A stretch of DNA of 64,000 bases from contig NZ_ATUP01000001.1 in NCBI RefSeq assembly GCF_000420265.1, positions 1,426,001 to 1,490,000 of the forward strand, in the 5' to 3' direction. This DNA comes from Oceanicaulis alexandrii DSM 11625 (GTDB lineage: Bacteria; Pseudomonadota; Alphaproteobacteria; Caulobacterales; Maricaulaceae). Each line of letters opens with the position of its first letter. Position 1 is the stretch's first letter. The notes under the pieces are model-generated. The model worked only from the letters and a program-made list of their open reading frames with translations, had not been told where the DNA came from and made no database searches. The position numbers and the translations under genes are program-made. Shown here in pieces: positions 26,900-35,355 of the stretch.

Positions 26900-27409
26900 A
26901 TGACGGTGTATAGCGCAAGCGCGCGACAGGCCGCTCTGGCCGGCCCTGAATTTGACGCCCCGTGCGCTTTGGGACGCTCAGGCGTGATCGCCGCCGAACT
27001 CAAATCTGAAGGCGACGGCGCCAGTCCGATCGGGCGATGGCGGGTGCGCCGCGCCTATTGGCGGGCTGACCGCATCGACAAGCCTGAGACCGCGCTGGTG
27101 ATCGATCCGATCCGGCCTGATGACGGCTGGTGCGATGCGGCGTCAGATCCGGCCTATAACCTGCCTGTGCGTCTGCCTTATCCGGCGTCGTGTGAGACGA
27201 TGACGCGTGAAGACGGGCTGTATGATCTGGTGGTGGTGCTCGGACATAATGACGATCCGCCCCAGCCTGACGCCGGCTCCGCCATCTTCCTGCATTGCGC
27301 CTCGCCCGAGTTCAAACCCACAGAGGGCTGCGTCGCGATTGCGCGCGATCAGCTTGTAGAGCTTGTGGGCTTTTTGACGACGAACGACTGGATCGAGATC
27401 GCGCCCTAG
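26900..27409 (+). CDS. L,D-transpeptidase (YkuD) family protein
   Basis: 169 residues, one YkuD domain. The catalytic region reads FLHCASPEFKPTEGCVAI: the His and, further on, the Gly-Cys pair of the HxX(14-17)[S/T]xGC-type motif. These enzymes crosslink peptidoglycan or attach proteins to it. No signal peptide or membrane segment is visible at the N-terminus, so export would need another route. Divergent from a CenR-like envelope regulator, whose control of this gene is plausible but not shown. Its stop overlaps the stop of yggS by four bases (CTAG). Confidence 0.85.
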   Translation: MTVYSASARQAALAGPEFDAPCALGRSGVIAAELKSEGDGASPIGRWRVRRAYWRADRIDKPETALVIDPIRPDDGWCDAASDPAYNLPVRLPYPASCETMTREDGLYDLVVVLGHNDDPPQPDAGSAIFLHCASPEFKPTEGCVAIARDQLVELVGFLTTNDWIEIAP

Positions 27410-28101
27410 GCCTTGACCCGCTCGCCAAACAGCGCCGAGCCCACGCGGACCGATGTCGCGCCCAGACGCACGCCCAGCTCGAAATCCGAACTCATCCCCA
27501 TGGACAGCTTTGTGACCGCGGCACGCTCGGCCAATTTGGACAACAGGGCGAAATGGGGCGCTGCGGGCTCTTGCACGGGCGGAATGCACATCAGCCCTTC
27601 GACGGGCAGATCGAGATCTCGGCGGCAATGGCGCACGAAATCAACGCACTCCCCCACCGCAAGGCCCGCTTTCTGGGGTTCGTCACCGGTATTGACCTGC
27701 ACATAAAGCGAAGGCCGGCGGCCGGTTTTCTCCATCGCCTTTACCAAGGCGCCCGCCAGCTTCTCGCGATCCAGCGTTTCGATGACGTCAAACAGGGCGC
27801 AGGCGTCTTCCGCCTTATTGGTCTGAAGCGGTCCGATGAGGCGCAACTCCAGATCCGGGTAGGCTGTACGGCGATCGCTCCAGCGGGCTTGCGCCTCCTG
27901 CACCCGGTTCTCACCAAAAATGCGCTGACCTGTGGCCAGCATGGCGTCGATCCGCTCATCAGGCTGGACCTTGGAGACGGCGACCAGATCAATCGCATCG
28001 TCGGAGCGCCCCGCCTGCTTGGCCGCTTTGGCGATACGGGTCAAAATCTCGGCGCGCGCTGCGGCGATGCCGTCAATGGAAGTGGGATAAAGGTCTGTCA
28101 T
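27406..28101 (-). CDS. yggS: YggS-family pyridoxal-phosphate homeostasis protein
   Basis: 231-residue PLP-binding protein of the YggS/PROSC family, which keeps free PLP balanced; it has no known catalytic reaction. Seen: LVAVSKVQPDERI with the PLP lysine, FGENRVQEAQARW, LRLIGPLQTNKAEDA, LSMGMSSDFELGVRLGATSV and VRVGSALFGER. The start is the ATG at 28101; open sequence further upstream is antisense to the thiE-like gene. Start codons of the two divergent genes share the tetranucleotide CATG. Confidence 0.93.
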   Translation of the reverse strand: MTDLYPTSIDGIAAARAEILTRIAKAAKQAGRSDDAIDLVAVSKVQPDERIDAMLATGQRIFGENRVQEAQARWSDRRTAYPDLELRLIGPLQTNKAEDACALFDVIETLDREKLAGALVKAMEKTGRRPSLYVQVNTGDEPQKAGLAVGECVDFVRHCRRDLDLPVEGLMCIPPVQEPAAPHFALLSKLAERAAVTKLSMGMSSDFELGVRLGATSVRVGSALFGERVKA

Positions 28102-28717
28102 GGCGATGACTGGGTATGACGACACAGCCCGTCTGGCAAGGCTGGCGGACGCACTGGAGGGCCCGCGAGCGGGTTTGCCGGGCCTGTTTTGCTTCACCGA
28201 TCCCAACCGCACGCCCGATTTGAAAGCTCTCGCCCACGCGCTTCCAGAACAAGCAGGCCTGATTCTGAGGCTGTTCGGCCGGGACGACCTCCACGCGCAA
28301 GCCGTAGAACTGGTGACAATCCAACACGATAAAGGTGGGCTGTGCCTGATCGCGGCGGAACCTGATCTGGCTGCAGAGGCCGGGGCTGACGGCGTCCACT
28401 GGCCGGAACGCTGGCTGACCGGCGCCAATGTCAGACGCTCACACGGGCTGATCTCCACCAGCGCGCATACCCCCTCAGCCCTGCGCCGCGCTCAGACGCT
28501 GGCGGATCTCGCCTTCGTTTCCACAGCGTTTCACTCCCACAGCCCCAGCGCCACTCGCCCGATGGGCGCGTTCAGGCTGTCCGCCTTCGCACGTCATGCT
28601 GAAATGCCTGTTTATGCGCTTGGCGGCGTCAACCTACGCACCATCAAACGGCTAAAGGGCTTGGGGATTTCAGGAATTGGCGCAGTGGGCGCCGTGTCAG
28701 GCGAGACGCAAACCTAG
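28100..28717 (+). CDS. Thiamine-phosphate-synthase-like protein (ThiE/TenI family)
   Basis: 205 residues with a TIM-barrel ThiE/TenI pattern: CFTDPNRTPDLKAL at the start, AEAGADGVHWPER in the middle, STAFHSHSPSATRPMGA in the phosphate-binding region and YALGGVNLRTIKRLKGLGIS at the C-terminus. The usual ThiE pyrimidine-site Lys/Arg motif (QLREK type) and the HLGQxD motif are altered (HWPER), so it may be a paralogue without thiamine-phosphate synthase activity. It is the divergent partner of yggS, with overlapping start codons; a second in-frame ATG at 28106 is an alternative start. Its stop overlaps the next minus-strand gene. Confidence 0.78.
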   Translation: MAMTGYDDTARLARLADALEGPRAGLPGLFCFTDPNRTPDLKALAHALPEQAGLILRLFGRDDLHAQAVELVTIQHDKGGLCLIAAEPDLAAEAGADGVHWPERWLTGANVRRSHGLISTSAHTPSALRRAQTLADLAFVSTAFHSHSPSATRPMGAFRLSAFARHAEMPVYALGGVNLRTIKRLKGLGISGIGAVGAVSGETQT

Positions 28718-29280
28718 AAGCGGAAGGCGGACTCGAACCGGATTTCCGGCGCTTTGTCCTCGCCGTTTTCTCCAAACACCTGCTCTTCAGGAGAGGTGAA
28801 CCGCACCTCGCCGCCAAAGCGGAAATGGTCCGAAAACTCGATAAAAGCGCCAGCGCTGAAGTCTTCCAGGTCGACGCCCTGATCACCGCGCGCCGGCGCG
28901 GTGTATCCCAGCGTCACACCCCAGCGATCGCCCGCTTGGAGCTGAAATTCGTCAGACGGCTGGGCCCAGACCGACCGCGTGGCCGACGGCGCAAGCGTAA
29001 ACCGCTCATACCAGGGCAGCGCAGAAGCCGAACCGCGATCATCAATGACGGTTGGGCGAGACGGCAGGTCCACCGGATCAGACATCACAGCGTCGGGCGC
29101 CGCATCCAGGGCGTCAAATGTCCGTAGAGACAGCGTGAACGGCTCAAGCACAGGGGCCAGGCTGGCGCCCCCGGTCAAGGCGAACGCATTGTCGGAATTG
29201 GACTCTTGCGCATACGCCGTCGTGCCGGCGCAAAGAGCGCCGGTGCACAGCAGTGTCGCAAGGAGCGTCTTGAAACGCAT
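28714..29280 (-). CDS. Periplasmic protein, possibly NtrZ family
   Basis: 188 residues from the ATG at 29280. The N-terminus MRFKTLLATLLCTGALCAGT is a clear signal peptide, cleaved near AYAQES. The C-terminal third (WGVTLGYTAPARGDQGVDLE then FRFGGEVRFTSPEEQVFGE, ending APEIRFESAFRF) resembles the NtrZ periplasmic regulators of Caulobacterales, which act on the NtrY sensor kinase. The middle part is longer than I recall for NtrZ, and no ntr genes are in the window. A short outer-membrane barrel fragment is the alternative. Confidence 0.55.
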   Translation of the reverse strand: MRFKTLLATLLCTGALCAGTTAYAQESNSDNAFALTGGASLAPVLEPFTLSLRTFDALDAAPDAVMSDPVDLPSRPTVIDDRGSASALPWYERFTLAPSATRSVWAQPSDEFQLQAGDRWGVTLGYTAPARGDQGVDLEDFSAGAFIEFSDHFRFGGEVRFTSPEEQVFGENGEDKAPEIRFESAFRF

Positions 29281-29378
29281 CAGTCCATCCAATCAAATTC
29301 AAACTCAAACATAGCGTAGCCCTGTGACGCTTGTAAGGCGCCGGAAGAGGCCGACCGTCACAATCCGCATTGAGCGTG

Positions 29379-30563
29379 TCAAAAACGCAACCCTGTCTCT
29401 ACAAGCACTTGAACGCTGTCACGATCCGCGCCGTTCGCACGTTCACGCACCGTCATGAGCCCAACTCCCAATAACCCGTTCGCGCCAACCAGCCGGGACG
29501 CGCCGATGAGCGCGCTGACACTCTCGGCGCCTACCAATTCAGACCGGCCATACCCAAGCTCGGCGCCATAGACCCAGTCGCCTTGTTCATACGCCAACCC
29601 AAAGCCAAAACTGTCGTATTCAGCGTCCAGATAGCCGTCTGACCCAGTCAGACCAGACATGTTGAGCGTCAGATCGCCCGCCTGGCGCACCACGTCCGCC
29701 CGCAACAGCCAGGGATTATCGAACAGGCCTGCGACCGGACCTTCCGCCTGCGCGGATTCATACCCCAGTGATGCGCTCCACCGCACGCCGGTTGACGGCG
29801 AGCGCCGGTCAAAACTGGCGGCCAGCGACCAGATCGCGCTCAAATCGGCACGCAGAACCTCAGGTCCGGCCGGATGACAACCCTGCGCACAGGGGTCACT
29901 GTCTGGCGCAAAGGATGCTGACATCCTCAGACCCACAAGGCGTTGCGTTTGAACCGACACAGTCGGCGCTGCATCCGCCAATGTCAGCCCGGTATCCGCC
30001 AGATTCAGACCGCTCAGGTCAAACAGCCCGCCCTGAGCGCGGGTCAGGCGAAACGTGTGCAGCGGCTCAGACGCTTCCAACTCTGCAGCAGTCTCGCCCA
30101 ATCCGGCGCGAAGTTTCACCCATTGTGTCTGAAGATAGAGCTGCGCCTGTTCAGCGATGAACCGCGCACTGGCGTCATCAAGCCCCGCATCGCCTGACAA
30201 GCCCGTCAACAGACCCGCAACAGGGCGCCCTGAGACTTCGGGTCCGATCAACCCGGAACGCGCCAAGCCGCGCCGCCCGTCCGAGCTGGTCAGACGCGCT
30301 TCAAGCTCGATTCCATAGCGCCAGGCTTGCTCTGTGAGGGTTTCACTGGAGCCGCGCAGCGTCAGATCGGCGTAAGGCGAGTCTTTTCGAACTGCGGATT
30401 CTCCGACCCCGACGACGAGATCAACATCCGCTTCAAACTCAAAATGTGTTTCAGAAAGAAAAGATGGGCGCGCCGGAGCATCCTGGCTCCAGGCTGATGT
30501 CGGCGCGGCCACGAGCCCGCCTGAGAAGACGCCTAAAATCAGCGCCTTACGGAAACAGGTCAT
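29379..30563 (-). CDS. Porin-like outer-membrane protein
   Basis: 394 residues with a signal peptide (LILGVFSGGLVAAPTSAWSQ) and a long series of alternating-hydrophobic strands of 8-12 residues (ELEARLTS, WVKLRAGLGE, VGLRMSASF, WVYGAELGYGRSEL). It ends in a terminal Phe after VQVLVETGLRF, the usual C-terminal signature of outer-membrane barrels. The family resembles the general Gram-negative porins. One pair of cysteines (CAQGC) could form a disulfide in a loop. Substrate unknown. The gene lies 98 bases upstream of the NtrZ-like gene on the same strand. Confidence 0.8.
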   Translation of the reverse strand: MTCFRKALILGVFSGGLVAAPTSAWSQDAPARPSFLSETHFEFEADVDLVVGVGESAVRKDSPYADLTLRGSSETLTEQAWRYGIELEARLTSSDGRRGLARSGLIGPEVSGRPVAGLLTGLSGDAGLDDASARFIAEQAQLYLQTQWVKLRAGLGETAAELEASEPLHTFRLTRAQGGLFDLSGLNLADTGLTLADAAPTVSVQTQRLVGLRMSASFAPDSDPCAQGCHPAGPEVLRADLSAIWSLAASFDRRSPSTGVRWSASLGYESAQAEGPVAGLFDNPWLLRADVVRQAGDLTLNMSGLTGSDGYLDAEYDSFGFGLAYEQGDWVYGAELGYGRSELVGAESVSALIGASRLVGANGLLGVGLMTVRERANGADRDSVQVLVETGLRF

Positions 30564-30814
30564 AACTCGTGGCCTCGCCGAACGGCCCCGTCCCCCCGGA
30601 CGTGCCCTTGTTTTCTCCGCCTAACCCATGCTGACCGTCAAGCTGACAGGCCAAATCAGACGGCGGAATTGAATATTTGTGACATGAAAACAACAGCTGT
30701 TCCGTCAAGAGCGCCAGCCTCAAGACTGGCGTCCGCGCACCGGCATGCTATAGAGCAATAAGATAAAGACGCGTCGGAAACCGGCGCTAAACCGCTTGGC
30801 CGGGAGCCGTTTAC

Positions 30815-31294
30815 ATGTTGTTTCGCCGTTTGATCACTCCGTTCGCCGTCGCCGCTTGTGTGATGAGCCTGGCTGCATGCGCATCACGTGGCGACAACAG
30901 TCAGGATCGTGGTCTTCTGGGCGGCGTCTTCGGCGGCGGCGGACAGGTCAGCGACGCACCTGAAGCCGGCATCGGCGTGAACAGCTTCCTGTGGCGGTCT
31001 TCTCTCGAAGTGCTGTCCTTCATGCCGCTTTCTGAAGTCGATCCGTTCGGCGGCGTCATCATCACCGACTGGTACGCCAATCCCGAGATCCAGAATGAGC
31101 GCTTCAAGGCGACTGTCTACATTCTGGATACCCGCTTGCGGGCCGACGCCCTGTCCGTTCAGCTGTTCAAGCAAGTGCGCGGCGCCGATGGCGACTGGGC
31201 GGACGCCGAGGTTGATCCTGCAACCCGGATCCAGATCGAAAACGCCATTCTGACCCGTGCACGCCAGCTGCGCATTCAGACCATTCAGGACTAA
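30815..31294 (+). CDS. DUF3576 lipoprotein
   Basis: 159-residue lipoprotein: lipobox LAAC (residues about 19-22) after a short signal peptide, then a Gly-rich linker (LLGGVFGGGG) and the DUF3576 domain (VNSFLWRSSLEVLSFMPLSE, DPFGGVIITDWYANP, and the C-terminal ILTRARQLRIQ). The function is unknown but the family is typical of alphaproteobacteria. It is followed after 9 bases by lptE, so the two envelope lipoproteins and holA form one unit. In several relatives leuS stands between; here it is absent from this spot. Confidence 0.88.
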   Translation: MLFRRLITPFAVAACVMSLAACASRGDNSQDRGLLGGVFGGGGQVSDAPEAGIGVNSFLWRSSLEVLSFMPLSEVDPFGGVIITDWYANPEIQNERFKATVYILDTRLRADALSVQLFKQVRGADGDWADAEVDPATRIQIENAILTRARQLRIQTIQD

Positions 31295-31303
31295 TCCGCA
31301 CAG

Positions 31304-31807
31304 ATGCTGTCCTTGCGCTCCTCCCTGCTTCGCACCGGCGTTCTGGTGATCACACTGATCGGCCTGTCCGCCTGCGGCTTCAAACCGCTCTATGGCGGCG
31401 CAGGGTTCAGCCAATTGCCCGGGCTCGAAGTCAGCCGCGGTCAGGAGCGCGTGGACTATCTGATTGAAGACGCCCTGCGTGATTTTCTGGGTGATGGACG
31501 CAGTCCCTATCACCTGACTCTGACCAATGAGACGGCGCAAAGCTCACTCGGTCTGAGCGCCACGGGCATCGCTCGCCAATACGCTCTGGTCATCACGACG
31601 ACGTATACGCTGACCGACGCTGCAGGCGCAGTGATCACGGAAGGCCGGCTGCGCGAAGAATCTCTCTTCGATGCAAGCTCAGATCCCTATTCGCTCGTAT
31701 CCGGCGCCTCGAACGCGGAAGAGCAGGCTTCTGAGGCCATGGCGGAACGTCTGGTGCAGGAGATCGCCGTTGCGCTGCGTCAGCGCGAGGCGATTGAGCG
31801 ACGGTGA
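31304..31807 (+). CDS. lptE: LPS assembly lipoprotein LptE
   Basis: 167 residues. Lipobox LSACGF followed by KPLYGG, the diagnostic start of LptE in this class, which plugs the LptD barrel and helps place LPS in the outer leaflet. The rest (LTLTNETAQSSLG, RQYALVITTTYTLTD) is a beta-rich domain followed by a C-terminal helix (EQASEAMAERLVQEIAVALR). The stop overlaps the holA GTG start by four bases (GTGA). lptC, another LPS transport gene, starts at the right edge of the window. Confidence 0.9.
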   Translation: MLSLRSSLLRTGVLVITLIGLSACGFKPLYGGAGFSQLPGLEVSRGQERVDYLIEDALRDFLGDGRSPYHLTLTNETAQSSLGLSATGIARQYALVITTTYTLTDAAGAVITEGRLREESLFDASSDPYSLVSGASNAEEQASEAMAERLVQEIAVALRQREAIERR

Positions 31808-32850
31808 AGCTCAAACCCCGCGATGCGGACCGGGCTCTGTCCAAGCCTGACGGCTCTTATTCGATCTATCTGGTTTATGGGCCGGATCTGGGCATGGTGC
31901 GCGAACGCGCCGATACCCTGGCCAAAGCGCTGGTCAAGGATCCCGACGATCCGTTCGCTGTCACTCGGCTGACCGATGATGACGTGAAAGCCGATCCCGC
32001 TGCGCTGGCCGACGCGCTTGCAGCTCTGTCGATGACCGGGGATCCGCGTCTGGTGCGCTTGCGCCTGTCAGGCGATTCTGCGCCCGTCGCCCGTCTGCTG
32101 ACTGAAGTCGATGACGGCGTAACGCCGTCAGAAGCCACTTTGGTGATTGAATCAGGCGATCTGAGAAAAACCTCAAAACTCCGCAAGGCCGCGGAAGACG
32201 GCAAACGCAGCCTCGCCGCGCCCTGCTATGCCGATAATGCACGCGATCTGATCGGCCTCGCTGAAGAGATGTTTCGCGCCGAGAGCCTCTCCCTGGACCC
32301 GGACGCACGCGCCATGCTCGCGCCCTTTCTGGAAGGCGATCGCGCCCTGGCGCGTAGCGAGGTGGAAAAGCTCATCCTGTATAAAGGTCTCGCCGCGCAA
32401 CGCGACGGAGTACCCGCGCAGATCACCCGGCAGGATATCGCTGACATCTCGGCCGTGGGCTCAGAAGCCGCCATGGACCAGATCCTGGATCCAGCGCTCG
32501 GGGGTGATGTGCGCGCAGCGGACGCCGCCTATGCCCGCGGGCTCTCCGCCGGTCTGAACCCTGTCGGCGTGCTACGGGGCTTGCAACGCCGCATCGACCA
32601 GTTTGACACCTTCCACACCGGTGGCGGCGATGCGGGCGCTTTGGCTCGGGCGGGCGCTCCGCGCTTTGGACCGCCAGCAGACCAGTTCAAACGGTCAGCG
32701 CGACTATGGACCGGACGGCGTCTGGACCAGGCGCGTAAATATGCCTTTGACGCTGAACGCGCTGTCAAACGTTCGGGCGCCCCGGCCGAGGCCATTGTCG
32801 GGGATCTGATCTTGCGCCTGTCACGCGCCGCCGCAAATGCGCGTCGATAA
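31804..32850 (+). CDS. holA: DNA polymerase III subunit delta
   Basis: 348-residue HolA, the clamp-loader subunit that opens the beta ring. The AAA+-like N-terminal part has YLVYGPDLGMVRERADTLA, and the middle has LEGDRALARSEVEKLILY, the family lid motif. The C-terminal domain (AGLNPVGVLRGLQRRIDQFD) packs the pentameric loader. Start is GTG at 31804, coupled to lptE. No in-frame ATG is near. Confidence 0.93.
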   Translation: MKLKPRDADRALSKPDGSYSIYLVYGPDLGMVRERADTLAKALVKDPDDPFAVTRLTDDDVKADPAALADALAALSMTGDPRLVRLRLSGDSAPVARLLTEVDDGVTPSEATLVIESGDLRKTSKLRKAAEDGKRSLAAPCYADNARDLIGLAEEMFRAESLSLDPDARAMLAPFLEGDRALARSEVEKLILYKGLAAQRDGVPAQITRQDIADISAVGSEAAMDQILDPALGGDVRAADAAYARGLSAGLNPVGVLRGLQRRIDQFDTFHTGGGDAGALARAGAPRFGPPADQFKRSARLWTGRRLDQARKYAFDAERAVKRSGAPAEAIVGDLILRLSRAAANARR

Positions 32851-32884
32851 GTGATTTTATTACAGTTACTTATGGAAAAATTTT

Positions 32885-32942
32885 GCTGAGAGCGCCTGAA
32901 ATTTCAATCGGCGTATCTGTCTACGGATCAAGCGCTCTCAGC
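32885..32942 (-). terminator. Long-stem inverted repeat at the 3' ends of parB and holA
   Basis: Arms GCTGAGAGCGC (32885-32895) and GCGCTCTCAGC (32932-32942) are exact complements; read on the minus strand the pairing extends to 15 bp with one G-U. On that strand it is followed by AAAATTTTT (32884-32876). It lies 17 bases past the parB stop and 35 bases past the holA stop, so it probably ends parB transcripts. The 28-base loop is longer than usual for an intrinsic terminator. Confidence 0.5.
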
Positions 32943-32958
32943 GAAATGGAAATTCAGG

Positions 32959-33891
32959 TTAATAGGCGCCTGATCCGGTCTGGCTGAGTCGACGGCACAC
33001 ATCATCAAGTTGCTCGAGGCTGGAAAAGCGGACACGCAGCTCGCCTTGCTCGCCCTTCGCCTTGATCTCGACCGCCAGGCCAAGCCGGCTGGAGAGATCC
33101 GCTTCGAGCGCCCGCGTATCCGCATCTTTGGGCTGGGACCCGCTGGACGCCGACTTGCGCTCCGGCGCCTGGCCTGAGGCGTTCCGCGCCAGAGCTTCCG
33201 CAGCGCGCACTGACAAGCCGTCACGAATGATCTGTTCGGCCAAGGCTTCAGGATTGGGCGCTGTGGCGATAGCGCGCGCATGCCCGGCGGTCAGACTGCC
33301 AGCCTCCAGATGCGCAAGCACCGCTTTGGGCATCGCCAGAAGTCGCAGGGTGTTCGCCACATGAGCGCGCGACTTGCCGACCGCCTTGGCCACGTCTTCC
33401 TGAGTATGACCAAACGTCTCCACCAGTTGACGGAAGGCGCGCGCCTCTTCGACCGCATTGAGATCCGCCCGCTGGACGTTCTCGACGATCGCGATTTCCA
33501 AGGTTTCGCGATCGGTTAGCTCACGAACCAGACACGGGACTTCATGCAGCTGCGCGCGCTGCGCCGCCCGCCACCGGCGTTCACCGGCGACAATCTGGTA
33601 GCGCTCGGTCTCACCCGACATCGGACGCACCAGGATGGGCTGGAGCAGGCCTTTCGTCGCGATGGAGTCACTCAGCTCGGCCAGATCAGCTTCGGTGAAG
33701 GTCTTGCGCGGCTGGTCAGGATTGGGCTGAACCAGTTCCACGGGCAAGATCTGCACCCCGTCCCGGCTGGAGCTGGACCGCTTGGCGTTGGCGGTGTCCG
33801 CGCGGATGGCGTCCGCCTCTTCCCCTTCGCCCAGCAGGGCGGACAGACCTCGGCCCAGACCGCGGCTCGGCTTGCGTTCGTCTGCACTCAT
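32959..33891 (-). CDS. parB: Chromosome partitioning protein ParB
   Basis: 310-residue parS-binding CTPase. The N-terminal tip RGLGRGLSALLGE is the ParA-activating peptide; the CTP-binding region has the ParB box GERRWRAAQRA and IAIVENVQRADLNAVEEA; the helix-turn-helix is TQEDVAKAVGKSRAHVANTL; the C-terminal dimerisation domain is LEADLSSRLGLAVEIKAKGE. It loads at parS, three of which lie at 35293, 35838 and 37762. Its ATG overlaps the parA stop by four bases. Confidence 0.96.
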   Translation of the reverse strand: MSADERKPSRGLGRGLSALLGEGEEADAIRADTANAKRSSSSRDGVQILPVELVQPNPDQPRKTFTEADLAELSDSIATKGLLQPILVRPMSGETERYQIVAGERRWRAAQRAQLHEVPCLVRELTDRETLEIAIVENVQRADLNAVEEARAFRQLVETFGHTQEDVAKAVGKSRAHVANTLRLLAMPKAVLAHLEAGSLTAGHARAIATAPNPEALAEQIIRDGLSVRAAEALARNASGQAPERKSASSGSQPKDADTRALEADLSSRLGLAVEIKAKGEQGELRVRFSSLEQLDDVCRRLSQTGSGAY

Positions 33892-34724
33892 GCCGGGGTC
33901 AGCGCGTCAGCTGCGCGCCGCTCCTGCTTGACCACTTCACTGGCCAGTTTGAGATAGGCCTGCGCCCCGGCGCATTCGAGATCGTACAGCAAAACCGGTT
34001 TGCCGAAGCTCGGCGCCTCGGACACCCGAACATTACGCGGTATGACCGTCTTGTAGACCTTGTCTCCGAAATGCTCACGCACATCGGCGGCGACCTGAGA
34101 TGAGAGGTTGTTGCGGCGGTCATACATTGTCAGGACAACACCTTGTATTTCCAAGGTTTTGTTCAAGTTTCCGCGAACAAGATCAATCGTCCGCATCAGC
34201 TGGGTCAGACCTTCCAGCGCAAAGAACTCCGTTTGCAGCGGCACCAGCACGGAATCGGCCGCCGTCATGGCGTTCACCGTCAGAAGATTGAGAGAGGGCG
34301 GGCAGTCGATCAGGATGTAATCGCAATGCTCGCCCATGCCTGAGAGCGTCCGGCGAAAACGGTCAATCGCATGCCGCAACCGATAGGAGCGACGCGGCGC
34401 ATCCGACAGTTCAAGCTCGGCGCCCGACAAATTCTCATCAGAGGGAATGATCGCCAGGCCCGGCACATCCGTGTCGATCAAAGCGTCCTGCAACGGACGC
34501 TCATCAACCAGCACGTCATAGGAGGTTGCTCGCCGGTCTGCACGAGAGACGCCCAGACCCGTGGACGCGTTACCCTGCGGATCCAGATCGAGGACGACAA
34601 CCCGTTGACCGATGGCGGCGAGCGCCGTGGCCAGATTAATGGCGGTCGTGGTCTTGCCCACGCCCCCCTTCTGGTTCGCGACGGCGATAACCTTGGGCGG
34701 CGCGATGCGAGAGCTTTCAGACAC
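33888..34724 (-). CDS. parA: Chromosome partitioning ATPase ParA
   Basis: 278-residue ParA, the nucleoid-bound ATPase that moves ParB-parS complexes toward the new pole. It has the deviant Walker A KGGVGKTTTAINLAT, the LDLDPQGNASTGLG switch and DYILIDCPPSLNLLTVNAM. The start I choose is the GTG at 34724 (GTG-TCT-GAA), which overlaps the end of rsmG by eight bases and has AGGGGA upstream. An open extension to 34793 lies inside rsmG and is not ParA-like. Gene order rsmG-parA-parB is the common one near bacterial origins. Confidence 0.96.
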   Translation of the reverse strand: MSESSRIAPPKVIAVANQKGGVGKTTTAINLATALAAIGQRVVVLDLDPQGNASTGLGVSRADRRATSYDVLVDERPLQDALIDTDVPGLAIIPSDENLSGAELELSDAPRRSYRLRHAIDRFRRTLSGMGEHCDYILIDCPPSLNLLTVNAMTAADSVLVPLQTEFFALEGLTQLMRTIDLVRGNLNKTLEIQGVVLTMYDRRNNLSSQVAADVREHFGDKVYKTVIPRNVRVSEAPSFGKPVLLYDLECAGAQAYLKLASEVVKQERRAADALTPA

Positions 34725-35355
34725 GAGCAAGTCCCCTGATTTTAAGAATAGCGGCCTCGGGCGATGTACGGCTCGGCAAGACCTCTGCCTCAAAAGTCCA
34801 GCTTTTCCGCGCCTCGGTCAATTCCTCATTATACCGTGCGCCCTTCGGAAGCAGGGCTACAGCCCCTTTTTCCACAAATGGATGGACATAGCCGAGCAAT
34901 TTGCCCAAAGGCGCCATGGCGCGGGCGGTGACGACATCCATTTCAGGGACAGGATGGATCGATTCCACCCGGTCTGCACGCGCAATCGCGGGGGCTTTGG
35001 TTTCCCGGATGACCTGGTTCACGAACGCCATTTTCTTGGCGACAGAATCCACCATCAACACATGGCCCGCCTCAACACCACGCTCCATCAAGCCGAAAGC
35101 GATGGCGAGACCCGGAAAACCCGCCCCGGCGCCCAGATCCGCCCAGCGGGCGGCGCCTGGCATCAACTCCAGCACCTGCCAGCTATCCAGCGCATGACGA
35201 TGCCAGAATTCGGCCAGCGTCCCCCGCCCCACCAGATTGGTGTGGGCGCTGGTCTCTTCCAGAAGCCGCCGCCAGGTTTCGAACCGCTCCAGTGTTTCAC
35301 GTGAAACACCGGTTTCAGCCTGAAACTGCTCAGGCCCGTAGCTCATCTCGCTCAT
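34717..35355 (-). CDS. rsmG: 16S rRNA (guanine527-N7)-methyltransferase RsmG
   Basis: 212 residues (GidB). SAM-binding motif [17 protein letters not shown], with the family LETWRRLL-type helix seen as [19 protein letters not shown] and the [17 protein letters not shown] stretch. A perfect parS site (35293-35308) lies in codons near the start and is read as VSRET. The ATG at 35355 overlaps the mnmG stop (ATGA). A second in-frame ATG three codons later is possible. Confidence 0.95.
   Translation of the reverse strand: MSEMSYGPEQFQAETGVSRETLERFETWRRLLEETSAHTNLVGRGTLAEFWHRHALDSWQVLELMPGAARWADLGAGAGFPGLAIAFGLMERGVEAGHVLMVDSVAKKMAFVNQVIRETKAPAIARADRVESIHPVPEMDVVTARAMAPLGKLLGYVHPFVEKGAVALLPKGARYNEELTEARKSWTFEAEVLPSRTSPEAAILKIRGLARV
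35293..35308. promoter_or_regulatory. parS: parS site 1 (inside rsmG)
   Basis: TGTTTCACGTGAAACA, a perfect match to the bacterial chromosomal parS consensus (TGTTNCACGTGAAACA) and a perfect 16-bp palindrome. It is the ParB nucleation site. About 10.6 kb from the putative origin. Confidence 0.95.

Noticed and set aside
32885-32942. Inverted repeat as a ParB- or replication-related site
   Set aside because: It does not resemble parS and sits at the 3' ends of convergent holA and parB, so a terminator role is simpler.
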